Part shown: positions 13,480 through 24,604 of the stretch, piece after piece
How positions within the stretch are numbered: the first letter of the stretch is position 1
Layout: the number at the start of each line of letters is the position of its first letter
Source: Symbiodinium natans
Taxonomy: Eukaryota > Sar > Dinophyceae > Suessiales > Symbiodiniaceae
Reading direction: 5' to 3'
DNA: 64,000 nt
Assembly: GCA_905221605.1 (NCBI GenBank)
Contig: CAJNDS010002207.1
Location: 324,501-388,500, forward strand
Made by a program: the position numbers and the translations under genes
Notes under the pieces: generated by a model
Database searches by the model: none
Told to the model about the DNA's origin: nothing
What the model saw: only the letters and a program-made list of their open reading frames with translations

Positions 13480-14849
13480 TTTCGAACAACCCCCACGAGT
13501 CATCGCTGGGCAATCGTGGACCAAGATTCACGGCGCTTGGGTTGGCGCATGTCTGGGCAGCAACTTCTTATGCCACTTGGCTCTGAGTCTGCTGGTTCTT
13601 ATCCTTTCAGTGATCTTTAGTGCGTGTAGCCCCGTGCCAGTACCGATTTTCTATTAATCGCACTTAAGTGTCCTAATTCTCAGTAAAGAGATGGGAAGAC
13701 GCTGCAAGCACCACATGCGTTTGTCAGAAAGCCCTGCTGTGTTCTGTTGCAGATGGACCCCCAGAGTACCCTTGCATTCATGCCGCAGCTTGCATCTCGA
13801 GAAAGCACCCATACTTGTACGTACGGCAGGGAAGGCCGTACACTCTTGACGTCGTGGCCTCCACTGCACAGCGCTTAATTCGGGAGCCTTCGGCATCGAC
13901 GTCCTCTAATGTCTGTCGCGCTAAGGTGATATGCTTATTTTCCTGCAAGCTCCTTGGACTTGTCATTTTACGGGGTTATGTTGAGCGGCTCCTGGAGCCA
14001 TCAGAGGAAGGCAAATAGGCAAATGGTCATCTAGGATAACAATCCGAGCAAGTTTGGCAGCTCTAATCTAGAGGTTCTGTGATGTGGCGCATCGTGCCGT
14101 TCTAGACCAATATTCAGCATTCGATTTCCGGGTGCGCGGCGCCTGATACGCTCTGTTGCGATGTGACGTGAGTTTCGGGTCAAGCGGATTTAGCTCCTTT
14201 GCTGTATAGTTTTGGGTTCGGGTGGGCGCCATGATCCAGAAAGAACTGCTTCAGCATGCGCAGAAAGCAGAAACCAATGCTGTGCGCGGACGCAGCCGTG
14301 TCTTTTAGGTAGCCTTCTTGCGGCACGTATACCATGCAGGTGCGGCAATATTCACGAGACGTCAAGGACGATGATCGAGGGGGGGGGGGGTGCTCGCGTT
14401 GAGAAAGGGAACTTAGAGCTGCATGGATTGGATGTCAGAATTGTTTAGAATTTGCGTGCCAACCAGAAAATCAGTCGGTTCGCTGCTTTGAGCACGCTCC
14501 TAAAGATGTCCATTGACTGATTTGGCAGATCGGCCTTGGGCTTGCTGAAGGACTTCTTGTTGCGATTTCGTCTGCCCCTTCTGCTGCGATTTGGCTTCAC
14601 CTTTATCAGCATCACGGACCTGTACCAGGCAGGCCACGCAGGGGATCGCAGAGATGCACAGCTTATCTAAGTACAGTAAGAAGGGCTAGGTCGATGTGGC
14701 CACGCGGTGACCGCGGCGGGCGCCGACATTTGTTTTTGTAGCTTGCTCGCCTTTTGGGTAAGAAAGCGCTGTCGCCTGGGCGCGGGGATCATCACGAAAG
14801 CTGGCCCGTGGGAGCTAGCCGAGGGCGCTGCAGGGCTTTTCTGGCTGGT

Positions 14850-15060
14850 GATGCTCTGGGGTTATTGCAGGTGGGCTGGGGAAACTGGGGTTGGGCACTC
14901 CAGAAATTTTCTGAAAAAAAGCACTCGGGGCTGGGAACTCCAGGATTCTGTGGGGATACTCTGGGTCCAGGGATTGTCTGGGGTTGGCACTCGACGGATT
15001 TTTTGGGGGTACACTGGTTGGCCAGGCATTCTCCGAGGATGTGGGTTGGGGTACGAGTTA
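14850..15060 (+). repeat. Degenerate minisatellite, (T)CTGGGGTT...GGCACTCC type
   Basis: Repeated phrases such as CTGGGGTTATTGCAGG, GGGGTTGGGCACTCC, GGGGCTGGGAACTCC, GGGGATACTCTGGG and GGGGTTGGCACTC recur about every 30-50 bases. The reverse complement of these phrases forms the array at 43740-44040. Confidence 0.6.
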
Positions 15061-15164
15061 TGGGCGAGGCTGCAAGTCTCACACTTGCCTGTTCGCTCAA
15101 CGCTGCTATCCTGTGGCTTCTCGAGCAACTGCGCAAGCTTTCGTTCCTGCCATCCCCCACAAGT

Positions 15165-15445
15165 TGAACAAATCAGAAACAAGCCTGCAAATCAGAAACT
15201 GTGACTCAGAAACCAGCACGACTATAAACAGCAAATAAGAAGCTGGCCCGCAGAAACCAGGGCGAATCAGAAACTGTGCATGAGAAACTCGGGTGGGGGG
15301 AGGTGGGCGGGGGTTGGGGAGAGGGTAATGGCGTCTTAAAGCCCGAGCATCAGAAACCAGCTCCCGTTGATCAGCCTCCTGGTTGGCATTTCAGGTTTCC
15401 GATTCGGCTTTGGTTTCCGATTCAGGCGTTCTGGTTGCCGATTGT
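15165..15445. repeat. AATCAGAAAC repeat that switches orientation
   Basis: AATCAGAAAC-like units recur at about 15170, 15193, 15218, 15255, 15264 and 15348. From about 15392 the complementary form GTTTCCGATT appears three times (about 15395-15440). The block is therefore a loose inverted repeat with a G-rich spacer (15290-15325). Confidence 0.6.
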
Positions 15446-15601
15446 TCCGAGCACACGTGGGCGTCCCGGTTTTTGGATTTACCCAAAGTTCGAGATAGTT
15501 GCAGTGTCGTCGCTTGTGGTCTCTCAATTTTCGAGGGTCTACGCTGCTATAATGATTAAGTTAGTGGTTAAGTGACAGATACATACGTACATATTCATAC
15601 T

Positions 15602-15621
15602 GTATATATATATATATATAC
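15602..15621. repeat. (TA)n microsatellite
   Basis: Twenty bases of TA flanked by CATAC/ACATC words, similar to the TA tracts at 6547 and 44913. Confidence 0.8.
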
Positions 15622-16100
15622 GTTTACATCTGTACATTCGCTGTTTCGTTACGGATATGTGTATGTATGTGTATCACTTCTACAGATGGCCACCTCTGCA
15701 TCCTTTGCTTCTGCCTTGGGCAGCATGGGGTTCGGTAGAACTTGCTGGCAACATGGATTGTGACATGCTCTGGTGCCCGCACGCTGCTTCTTGCATAGTG
15801 TTTAGCCTAAGACTGAGACCAGGACTTCCTAAATGTCTCACAAGTGATACCTGGGGTGGGTGAGGGTTTGCCACTGTGGAGGACACAACTTTCCCGGTGA
15901 TCGCGGGAACGTCCGGGCCCATAGCTTGCTTTCGACGGCTAAGGTATTAACTCCCTGCCCCCTCAGCCCTCGCATCGCCTCCATTTCCTCGAGCCAGAAA
16001 CATGGAAACGATCATATAGAAACCTTGCAACTTCTTGCATGAGCCATGAGTTTGGAAAGAACAACCGTGCAGTGGCTTTTTGCTGAAGGGATTTGAGGCA

Positions 16101-16156
16101 GGGAAGATAGGGGCGCTATTGCTAGACTGGGAAGATAGGGGCGCTATTGCTAGACT
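16101..16156 (+). repeat. Perfect 28-bp tandem duplication
   Basis: The 28 bases at 16101-16128 (beginning GGGAAGATAGGGGCGCTATT) are repeated exactly at 16129-16156. There is no overlapping gene. Confidence 0.85.
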
Positions 16157-18883
16157 TCTAGACTTCGCCGCGCTGTAACGCGGCACACTGTGACGTGCTT
16201 TAACTGGCTTCCAGGTTTCGGATAGGATCACTCCGTCTGCACAAAACCTCAGGTGGCAAAACACTCTTGAAATCGCTCCCATACCCCTCCATAAACCCCT
16301 CCCAAGTCCGCCAAAATACTCCCCCACAGGTGTGGTTTCGACCTTTGGTTCGTTTCTGCCTGGCTCGTCTTTCTGGGCGTCAGGGGCCTGGCTGGGGACA
16401 GTTTCTCCGGTCTCCTACTCCTGTTAGGGACTTTGCCAACTGGGGCAGTTCACCTAAGTGATTTTTCCCTTCTTGGGTTTTCGCAAGAGTCATGGGCCTG
16501 TTTTGTAGCCGGGGCCCGGAACAGAGAACCCCTTAGTTCAGAAAGCTGACCAGATGGAGTTCTTTCTTTGTTGCGGTCAGCAGTCGGGGCTTCAAGGCGC
16601 ATATGTCGTCGGTGGATGCCTGTCGCTAGTTTGAGGGTGTTGAGGTTTTGTGGCCTGGTCCGGGTTTGCGAAGTTGCTTGTGCGATTTGTGTGGGTAAGT
16701 CGGAAATGCGGACGAGAATCGGATGATCATAGGACAAAGCATCTGTCGCCCGAGAGAGTCTCGAGAAAGAGGTCGGAGTCATGCAGATCTTGGTACAGCT
16801 GCTACTGGTGCTATCGTGCTGGAGGCCTATGGGTCCGCTGCTAGAGATGAACTTCAGAGTGTGAAGTTGAGCCGGGTTATAGGTCTTTGAGGGTGGTGCG
16901 GGTTGACCTCTGGAGGGCTCAGGACCGGCATTCTTCTTTGTCCCATTCTTGTTTCCTTGTTCACATGGCCAACTTCTAGCATGTTCTCTTGAACACGATA
17001 ATTTTCAGTTCGTCCTTCAGAATCAATCCAATGGGACAAGGGGCAAAAAGCGACAGGCAGAGATATCACGCACATGTGTGCGCAGCAACGTAAATATTCG
17101 TGAGGGTCTGGGTTTGGGCGAATTAAAACCCATCTTGAACTCCAACCCCATGATTGTCGTACTTGCCAGGGCCTACAGGAATGCCCGGACACCAGAGGAC
17201 TGCGAGCAGTGACCGAGTAGTCGTCGGGAGTTCTGGTATGCGACACTTGGGGTTGAGGAGTGCTGGTGGTGCAATTCGGGGTGGCTTTGCAATTCGCGGT
17301 TGTGTCTTAGGGTTCACTGCGCAGGGCTTGAGGAAGCCCGGATGTCTGCATGACGCCCCCCAAACCGCCCCAAAGCCATCACCTGAAACCCTCTACTCGC
17401 AAAACCAGCAGGAGCGTGAACGCCACCATGTGGAAGGGATCTTCCTCGCTCTGCGAGCCATGGACCGCCGACGAACACGGTTGAGGGTAATTAGTCTACA
17501 TAGACGTTTGTGGAGCTTGTTTCCATGCAGTGGCCCCGCGCAGCAGCCTTGGGAGTTGGGAAGCTGCTGCAGTTCGAGGTAAAGGGAAGCACACCGCGAG
17601 TCGTTGCCACTCATCACCGACAACAGCTGGACATCCGAAACTGAAAGCGCAATAGCATGAGAGAGACCATAGACTCCGTAGACCCCAGACTATATTGGAC
17701 TATAGACTTTCAATGGGAAAGAACGCGCACACGCGCCCAAGAGAGAGGAAGAGAGAAATGAGAGAACTCCGGGGGCCCTCAGAAGCGTGCAGAAGAAGAA
17801 GAGAACTCCTCGAAACAAGAGAAACAAGAAAAACAAATGATGGAGAGAGCACGGGCTAACTTCGCAGAAGCCTGTTCGTTCTCCCGACTAGGTTTGATTC
17901 CGATATGGGGCTCATTTCGAAGCCTCACAAATCTTGAGCCATCCTCAACTCCTTGCCTCAGGGCTCAGGGGTCATAACCCGAGAGCCCCCTGAAGTTTGC
18001 AGGACAACCACCTGCTGGTCTACGCCTGCAGGCATGCACTCCGCAACCAAACCTTCCAGTCTTGAGAAGACTAGTCGTAACGGGGGCTTACATGGCAGCT
18101 TCGGAGTGTATTCAGGAACTTCCACAAAGGTAGAATCACTTGCCATTGTTCGGTTCATGCAGTTCTACATTGTCCCATGTCATCTGTCCATATGTCGATT
18201 CCTTGGCCAGCTTACCAGACATGTGACATCCTGACATAGCGTGCTGAGCGTCAAGACGTCGTGCACAATGAGCAGAGACAGAATTGAGCAGAAGCAGCAG
18301 CGGCGAGAGGTTTGGAAACGGCTATCCCCCGGCCGTCACTGCAGGATAGTGTAATGCGTGCAGGCTCGTGAACTCCTTTAGAATCCAACAGATGAGGGGG
18401 TCCTTGTCAAGCTAAAAGGGCTTCGGGCTCTAGCCATGTGCTCAACTTACCCTACCTTTAACAGGTCTTGCTGAAACCCTTAAATTGTCCGCAGCCAACT
18501 CATGGAGTTTCCACGAGAGGCCCGCGGTGGAGGAACGCCTTGGTGGGGCAAGCTGCCACATGGATGCCAGGAGGTGTGGGTCGAGCATTGTATTAGTTTG
18601 AGGTGTACTTGGTCTTACCTGTCTTCTTGGGCCTGGTGCGAACCCTGATGCATTTCAAAAACCAAGATCACCAGAAGCACCCGAGTCAACTTCAGCATTC
18701 GGACAACAATCGTAGACCTTGGCCGCCGACGCAACACACAGCAAACCATGCTCTTTGGCTTCTGGCATGCCGATAGCACCCTGAGAGAAACTTCACGGCA
18801 GCCGGATTGCAGTTCGGAGGCCTGCGTTCCCCGACGTCGGAAAGCTGATCCCTTAAACCCAAAGCCCAGAAAGCCCAGAAAGC

Positions 18884-19000
18884 CCAGGCTGGAAGATGAA
18901 GACGGTAGAGGCACGGGTGGCCTTCAGCCGCTTCATCTTCGAGGATGCCGAGCAATGTGCCCTCCAAGGCTCGGCAATTTGCCTCTGTGGTGTGTGTTCA
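18884..19000 (+). CDS. Isolated exon-like stretch, function unknown
   Basis: After an acceptor-like AAAGCCCAG the frame reads WKMKTVEARVAFSRFIFEDA followed by EQCALQGSAICLCGVCS, with a balanced amino-acid composition. It ends at an in-frame TAG (18998-19000). A competing frame over the same bases is low-complexity (KPRKPRKPRLEDEDG). No family is recognised. It lies about 0.9 kb upstream of the FkbM-like gene but is not obviously part of it. Confidence 0.22.
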
Positions 19001-19878
19001 TAGGGCCATCCTTATGCTTAGGCTTACAACCTTCACAACTCAGGTTGCGAGCAGGCAAGTTCATGGCACATGTTGCCTTGCTGATTGGTTGTAGGCCCTT
19101 ACCCTTGAATCTGCGGCATAGGCAGACAGTCATGACGTGCTGCATTCGTAGTTTCCTTTGCGGCTCATGAAACTGCATGATCTCCAAAACAGTCAAAAGC
19201 AGCACATGAAGGCTTCTTTCTGACCGCCCAATGTGCCAAAAGCCATGCACTGCAAGGCTGACCGATTCCCTAAGGGACGAACTTTGTTGTAGTTTGAGAG
19301 CCATGCCGGAACGCTGGCGGGAGCTCCTGCTGGAACTCACTTCAGAGACTTCTTTGCAGCTTGCGCTCGCTCGGCCTTATCGAATAGTGTGGAGCCTTCA
19401 GGAGTTGATGTTGCCGAGAAGGGCTAGAGGGTTTTCAGTGCTTAGGTGAGGCTTATGCACATTGAGTCCCGGGTTCATGATGACCTCGGATCCAACCGAA
19501 GTCTCTGAAGCGTTTCGAGTTGATCGATAGATACATCGGCCGTTCGAAAACACTCCGTAGCCATGCACACAGACTTGAGCAAAACAAACACAAAGGCATC
19601 TTCTCAGTTCGCATGCGCACGATAAATTCCCAAACCAATGACGCATCTGCTGTGAGCATACTGGCGTGCCTGCCAAGCAAATGGGTTGTCGCCTAGGCGT
19701 CTGTAGTCTAGTAACCCACCCTCTAGAAGCTCAGGGCTTGAATTGGCAGCCAGAAGCATGTCCTCAAGAGCCTGTGTGAAGCTTGAAGAGGACGGAAGAA
19801 GAGCCTTCACATTAGAGCCATGCTCCTCCTTAGGCCGGTAGGAAAATGGAAGTTTCTGTTTCTGGAGCGCTATGAGCC

Positions 19879-20769
19879 ATGGGAGTTGAAATACTTTTGG
19901 CCGTGGGCTTGGCCATGGGCTTGGTCGATGCCGCCGGAGTCTCTGCCGGCGATCCTCAATGTTGGACTGGGATCTCCGCTGAGACAAGGAAGGCCTGCTG
20001 TGCAGATCCTGGCTCGGGTTGGGGCCTGGGCTGCTGGTACAGTCAGTTCTTCTTTGAGAGGTGCTGCCTGGGATCGGGTGCATTCGCCGCGACGTGCATT
20101 CCCAGCCAGTCCCAGTTCGGCGAGGAACTCGTAGTGATTGAGTTCTTCGGGTGGCAGACGAAGAGAGATGGGGTTTACGTTGAGATAGGTGCGCTTGATG
20201 GCTTCCGATATTCGAACACGCTCGTGCTGCAAAGTTGTTTAGGGTGGACTGGCATGCTCATTGAAGGTAGCCCACGCAATTACGAGGCTTTGCGCAGGAA
20301 CTTGGCGTCCAAGCGCCCGAAAAATGTGGTCACCCACTTTGGGGCAGTCTGCGCACCTCCCCTGACGAATGCAACGTTCCTCAAAGGCCAGAACGATAAC
20401 GCAGTCGATGGGGATGCGAGGCACCTGTCCGAAACGGTTGTCAACAAAAACATTCATCGCCACCGTGTGGCGGTGCCTTGCAAGCCCATGTCTTGGTACC
20501 TTCGCTCTCTTCCGGGGAAGCATGTGGACTTCCTATCCTTGGATGTTGAAGGCGCGGAGCTAGAAGTCCTTCTCACCATAAATTTTACCGAAGTGACTGT
20601 GGAAGTGTTCATGATTGAATTACATGAGCTGACGGTATCTGACCAAGTACAAAACTGGAAGATCCGAAACCTGCTGCAAAATCTTGGCTACAGAGAATGC
20701 AAAACTGCACGAGTGAAGTATTCCGGAGTCTTTGCCCGCCGACATGGCCAACACGCAGACCGCTGCTAG
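19879..20769 (+). CDS. FkbM-family (Methyltransf_21) SAM-dependent methyltransferase, secreted or lumenal
   Basis: Single open frame of 296 codons without introns. The frame is bounded upstream by an in-frame TGA at 19873-19875, which fixes this ATG as the first. Residues 1-23 form a hydrophobic signal-peptide-like start. Residues 28-73 are Cys-rich (paired CC at 40-41 and 62-63), suggesting an oxidising compartment. The FkbM domain follows: SQFGEEL (78-84), the SAM-binding strand YVEIGALDG (100-108), acidic loop IEGSPRNYEAL (128-138), and the hallmark FLSLDVEGAELEVL (218-231) followed by FMIELHE (244-250). Members of the family O-methylate diverse, often sugar or polyketide, acceptors; the acceptor cannot be read here. 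Lack of introns contrasts with the channel genes and may reflect reinsertion of a processed copy. No poly-A tail or spliced-leader remnant was seen. Confidence 0.86.
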   Translation: MGVEILLAVGLAMGLVDAAGVSAGDPQCWTGISAETRKACCADPGSGWGLGCWYSQFFFERCCLGSGAFAATCIPSQSQFGEELVVIEFFGWQTKRDGVYVEIGALDGFRYSNTLVLQSCLGWTGMLIEGSPRNYEALRRNLASKRPKNVVTHFGAVCAPPLTNATFLKGQNDNAVDGDARHLSETVVNKNIHRHRVAVPCKPMSWYLRSLPGKHVDFLSLDVEGAELEVLLTINFTEVTVEVFMIELHELTVSDQVQNWKIRNLLQNLGYRECKTARVKYSGVFARRHGQHADRC

Positions 20770-23700
20770 ACTCTGCGCACAAGGCCTACATGCTGAGCCG
20801 CACTGTAAACCCTGAGCCCTGTTCACCAAGCCGGCGAGCTGGTTTCGAAGAACTCGGATGAAACCTGATCTGGCACTGGCCGTGTGGTGGAGGTTTGTAG
20901 GATCCTTGAGCTTGCCACCATTTTCATTACCCCTGCAGTGCGATCCAGATCAGAGATGGGCGGGTGGCAAAATCAAAGGGCTGCAGGAATTTGGTGTACT
21001 TCTTGGTCCACTCAGAGAACGTGTGAATTCCTTTATTGTTTACAGTTGACCCCCCTTTCAGGCCCCACAAAGAAGTGCAAGAGTCTCGACCTGTCTTGAC
21101 GAAGGAACCAGCACACACCCACGGCCCCTCCCTCCCCCCAAAGATCCCGATGATATACCTGCAGTATTCTGGCGAAGCTTCCACGCACCCAGATTTGATT
21201 GGCATGGCACTTGGGTGCGCCATGACCTCCATCTTTGTGATCGCCTTCCCGGGCAACATAAAATTCTAGTATTGCATTTTGCAGAACAAGCGCAAAACGA
21301 ATCCCGTTAGTTCCCTGAGCATGAACTGTGATACCGAGGAGCTGGAAGAGCAGTTCGTGAAGATCAAAGACCTGGAGGCAAGTTCTTGACAACCCCTTAG
21401 ACCAGCCATCCTTGACCTGAAGGAGAACCCAAGGTCAAGAACCCAAAGCTCACGCCAACATATGCCAACTCCCAAGTCTCAAGCCGATACGCCTGAGGCC
21501 AAAAAGCGAGTTGTCATCCCCACAATCGTAGCTTGGCCTGCATGTCAGGACAGGGGATATCAAGGGGTATAGAGGAGCCTTGGCTCTTCTTTTGGCAAGA
21601 CCTACAAGTTCTTGTCTGCAGATGAGACAATTCAAAGAAAGAAGTTGCACAAGCACACCAGGGGAGAAGCTCCTTGTGCAGCCAGTCACCCAGCTTTCGC
21701 CTGAAGAGCCTCCCAGGTGACCCGTCCGTTGCGTCACACCCCTCCGAACATTCCGGAAGAGGGCACTGAGCGCACCTTGACTGGATTTCAGGGCTCAGGC
21801 CAGATATGGGCTTTAATGGTTTAAACGATGCGAAGCTGGGAGTTCCAAACCCACACCCCCCCCTTGGGAACGAGGGCCCAGTGGGAAAGCAAAATTGGGG
21901 TTTATAGAAGCCCCAACATCCTAAACTCGCACTTCCAGCCGCATTGCTTCCTTTTTTGAAAGATCCATTTGGGCTCCGACATCCTGGGGTAGCTAAACTT
22001 AAGTTAGACCCTAAAACCTCCACATGCGGTGTTGATTGTTACGTGTTCTTCTCTCTATGCGGGAGCAAACGTTAAGACCGACCCAACAGTCCTAACCCCC
22101 CTCCAATACAAGCGCCGCGACACCGAGGTTCAGCATTCGGGCGCCCGACATCGGTTTCTGGTGCTCTGCGGACAGCTGCGCGTGAAACGAAAGTGGCGCC
22201 CCCTGTGTCCAGGCTGCCTTGAACTTTGTGCGAAGAAGGGTTTATAGCTTAGCACCACACACCCCACCACCAACACTCGCCACACCAACGCACCCCACTC
22301 CACACTCCACACTTCACCCCACACGCAGGGCCAGCATATTCGGGACAGTCTGAACTTGCAAGGTGAGGTCTTCGCTGATTCTTCAGACCTCGGTTTGCAA
22401 CCCTGCGGAGTGGTGTGGGCGGGTGGCAAAACAACCCCATACAGTCATACCCGATCAGCGCATATTCCTATCACCCTAGCAGGGTCAAAATAGGACCTAT
22501 ACTGACCGATTTTGGGGCTTTGGCTTTGGGATCTGCAAGCCCCGAGGCCCGTACGTTGTTCCGGCCTAAGAGAACTTGTGCGTAAACCAAGGCTTGGTCT
22601 GAGCCTCCAGCTCCTCTTTGGAGCCCGAAGATTCCGGAGCAAGGCAGACGCTTGGCACAGCAGCTCTCTGTTCTGCGTTTTTTTTGTGAATTTTGTGCGT
22701 TCTTGCAGCTCAATTGCCCCATTTTCTGAGCGGAGCGCAAGAATCAAAGAGCAACGAAGGTAAGCTCATGCAGCGCATCCAGGAACAGGCGCATCACTAT
22801 TCGGAGGCGCACTATTCGGAGGAGCCCCGCCTTTGCTTGTGGTTGGTGGTTCATCGCTTGATTCGTTGAGGGCCCTCGGCCGATAGTCCATGAGGGACCG
22901 GCAACCTGAAGGTTGACCGCGTCGCTTCGAGACTCCTAGAACCCTGAAGATCGTGGCCAATCGCGGCCAGAAATTACCGTACAAATATCATCTTAAGTCA
23001 CTTTATCTCCATGAAGAAGTCTGTTGAGCCCAGATGCCACAACAGCAAGCGCCCAAAAGCTGAAGCCAAGAAGGCTCTCAAAGACTCGAACATGCCCCCC
23101 CCATAACACTCCCCAAGATCAAGCAATCTTCGCCTGACATAAGGGAGGATACAGGACACGGATCCAGAATTTATTCGTAATTCCCTTCTGATCAGGGACC
23201 AAGCCATGAGCAATCCTAGCTTTGATCAAGAAGATGCAACCTGGATGATTAGGTACTGTAGTAGCGCCCGCACGTCAGGATTCCTCATACGGCATCACCA
23301 CCATCGGTCTCAATGCACTCCTGCATGGTCAAACCTACAGCCTCGTCCACGCCTCGAGGAGCACCAGGTTAACTTGTCCGAAAGGTGACCCCAACCCTAA
23401 GCCCGAATGTCGTGAGAGTCAAGGCAGCCGCTGGTGAATTTAGTGGCTCGGGGTTGTAATTTGATGAGATTGCTCAAGCAGTTCGATGTTCGGTTTGGCT
23501 GGGGCGACACAACATGTGCAACCAGATGACGAGGCGAACCTCAGAGGTCTGTATGGTTTTCAGGATGGACATAATAGCGCGAAGCTGTGAGGCTGTTGAG
23601 AACAAGTCCTGTAGCCCGCACTGTAGTGAAATCGGCTTTGTAGGGGAATAAAGTGGATATTTGGAGGAGTCGCTCCTGAAGTTTCTTGTGTTCGCGTCGA

Positions 23701-24604
23701 GCCTATTGAGTTCTCAAAGCGGATCTACTTTTTCCTCTCGCCTAAGTGGCTTTCGTGTGGACTTGTCTTGTGGCATGGCCTGGAGGTGGGGGTTATAAGT
23801 TCGAGTCGCGGGCTTTAGGTGTTTGAGGAGAGCCTATGGCTTAACGTGACGTGGGTATACGCCGCTGTGTTGTGACTGTGTGGAGATGGGGGTAGGTATA
23901 TGTTGAAAGGGATCTTCGGTAGCTTATAGTCGCAGGTGAGGCAATATTGCCCGCTGCAAGCCAGTGATATCCCTCTCAAACCCCCTAAACATCCTCGCAC
24001 AACCCTTGATTACTCAAGTCCCAAAAGGCAACAAGGTTTGTGAGCCTCCGCAGGACCAAGAATTTCGTAGCCTTAAAGCCGCTGCTTGGCTGCAGCATGT
24101 GACAGACTGCTGCTTTAGGCTTGATGATCGTCTCGGGTTCGTCAGGTCTGAAAAGTGTCTGAGGGTTGAGCGTTTGACTTAGTTCGTCGAGAGAAGTTTT
24201 CCGGCTTGTTTGTGGGTGTGCCGTTGGAAGGTCGAGTCTTAATACTGGCAGGAATCCTGCTTGTTCCTTTCCGCAGGTTGAAATCTGAAGAACCCAACCA
24301 TCAACCCTGATGGGTTTGGGTCACGGTGTTGTCGGGCACTGCGGGAGTTGCACTTTCGTTTGGAAGGGCTCTGCACGCCTGGAAACCCTAAACCTGGAGA
24401 GGTTCACACAAAAACTGAGAAAAGGTTGCGGCCTTCAGGTTTCAAAGAGGTACCTCGTTTACGGCGTGCTTAGAGCTGCAGGCTTAGCCTAATCGTTCGG
24501 GCGGTTCTCATGCTCAGATCGTCTAGGGAGGCCCGTGGGATTTTTTCGGATGACTCTTATCAGACCTAGCCCTGGACCCGAGAACTTGGCACTGACATGC
24601 CCAG
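20770..24604. other. Interval between the FkbM-like gene and channel A
   Basis: No named gene. N-terminal exons of channel A are expected here or further upstream, but none could be identified. The CA-rich tract at 22.26-22.33 kb is the only clear repeat. Confidence 0.5.
22255..22327 (+). repeat. CA/CCA-rich low-complexity tract
   Basis: ACACCCCACCACCAACACTC- and CACTCCACA-like words make up the stretch. The short frames across it are not credible genes. Confidence 0.6.

Larger units (their letters stand above)
7721..14849. other. Gene-poor stretch
   Basis: The long frames at 8.8-9.3 kb and 12.4-12.9 kb occur in overlapping pairs on both strands and show no conserved motif. Only the weak exon candidates at 10.2 and 13.3 kb stand out. 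Confidence 0.5.
15622..19878. other. Gene-poor stretch before the FkbM-like gene
   Basis: Contains the 28-bp duplication, the weak 18.9-kb exon candidate and a GA-rich patch near 17.76-17.84 kb. No spliced-leader remnant is seen upstream of the 19879 ATG. Confidence 0.5.

Noticed and set aside
19549-19570. CCGTAGCCAT, the first ten bases of the dinoflagellate spliced leader
   Set aside because: The following bases (GCACAC) do not continue the leader, and no leader end (TTGGCTCAAG) was found in the window.
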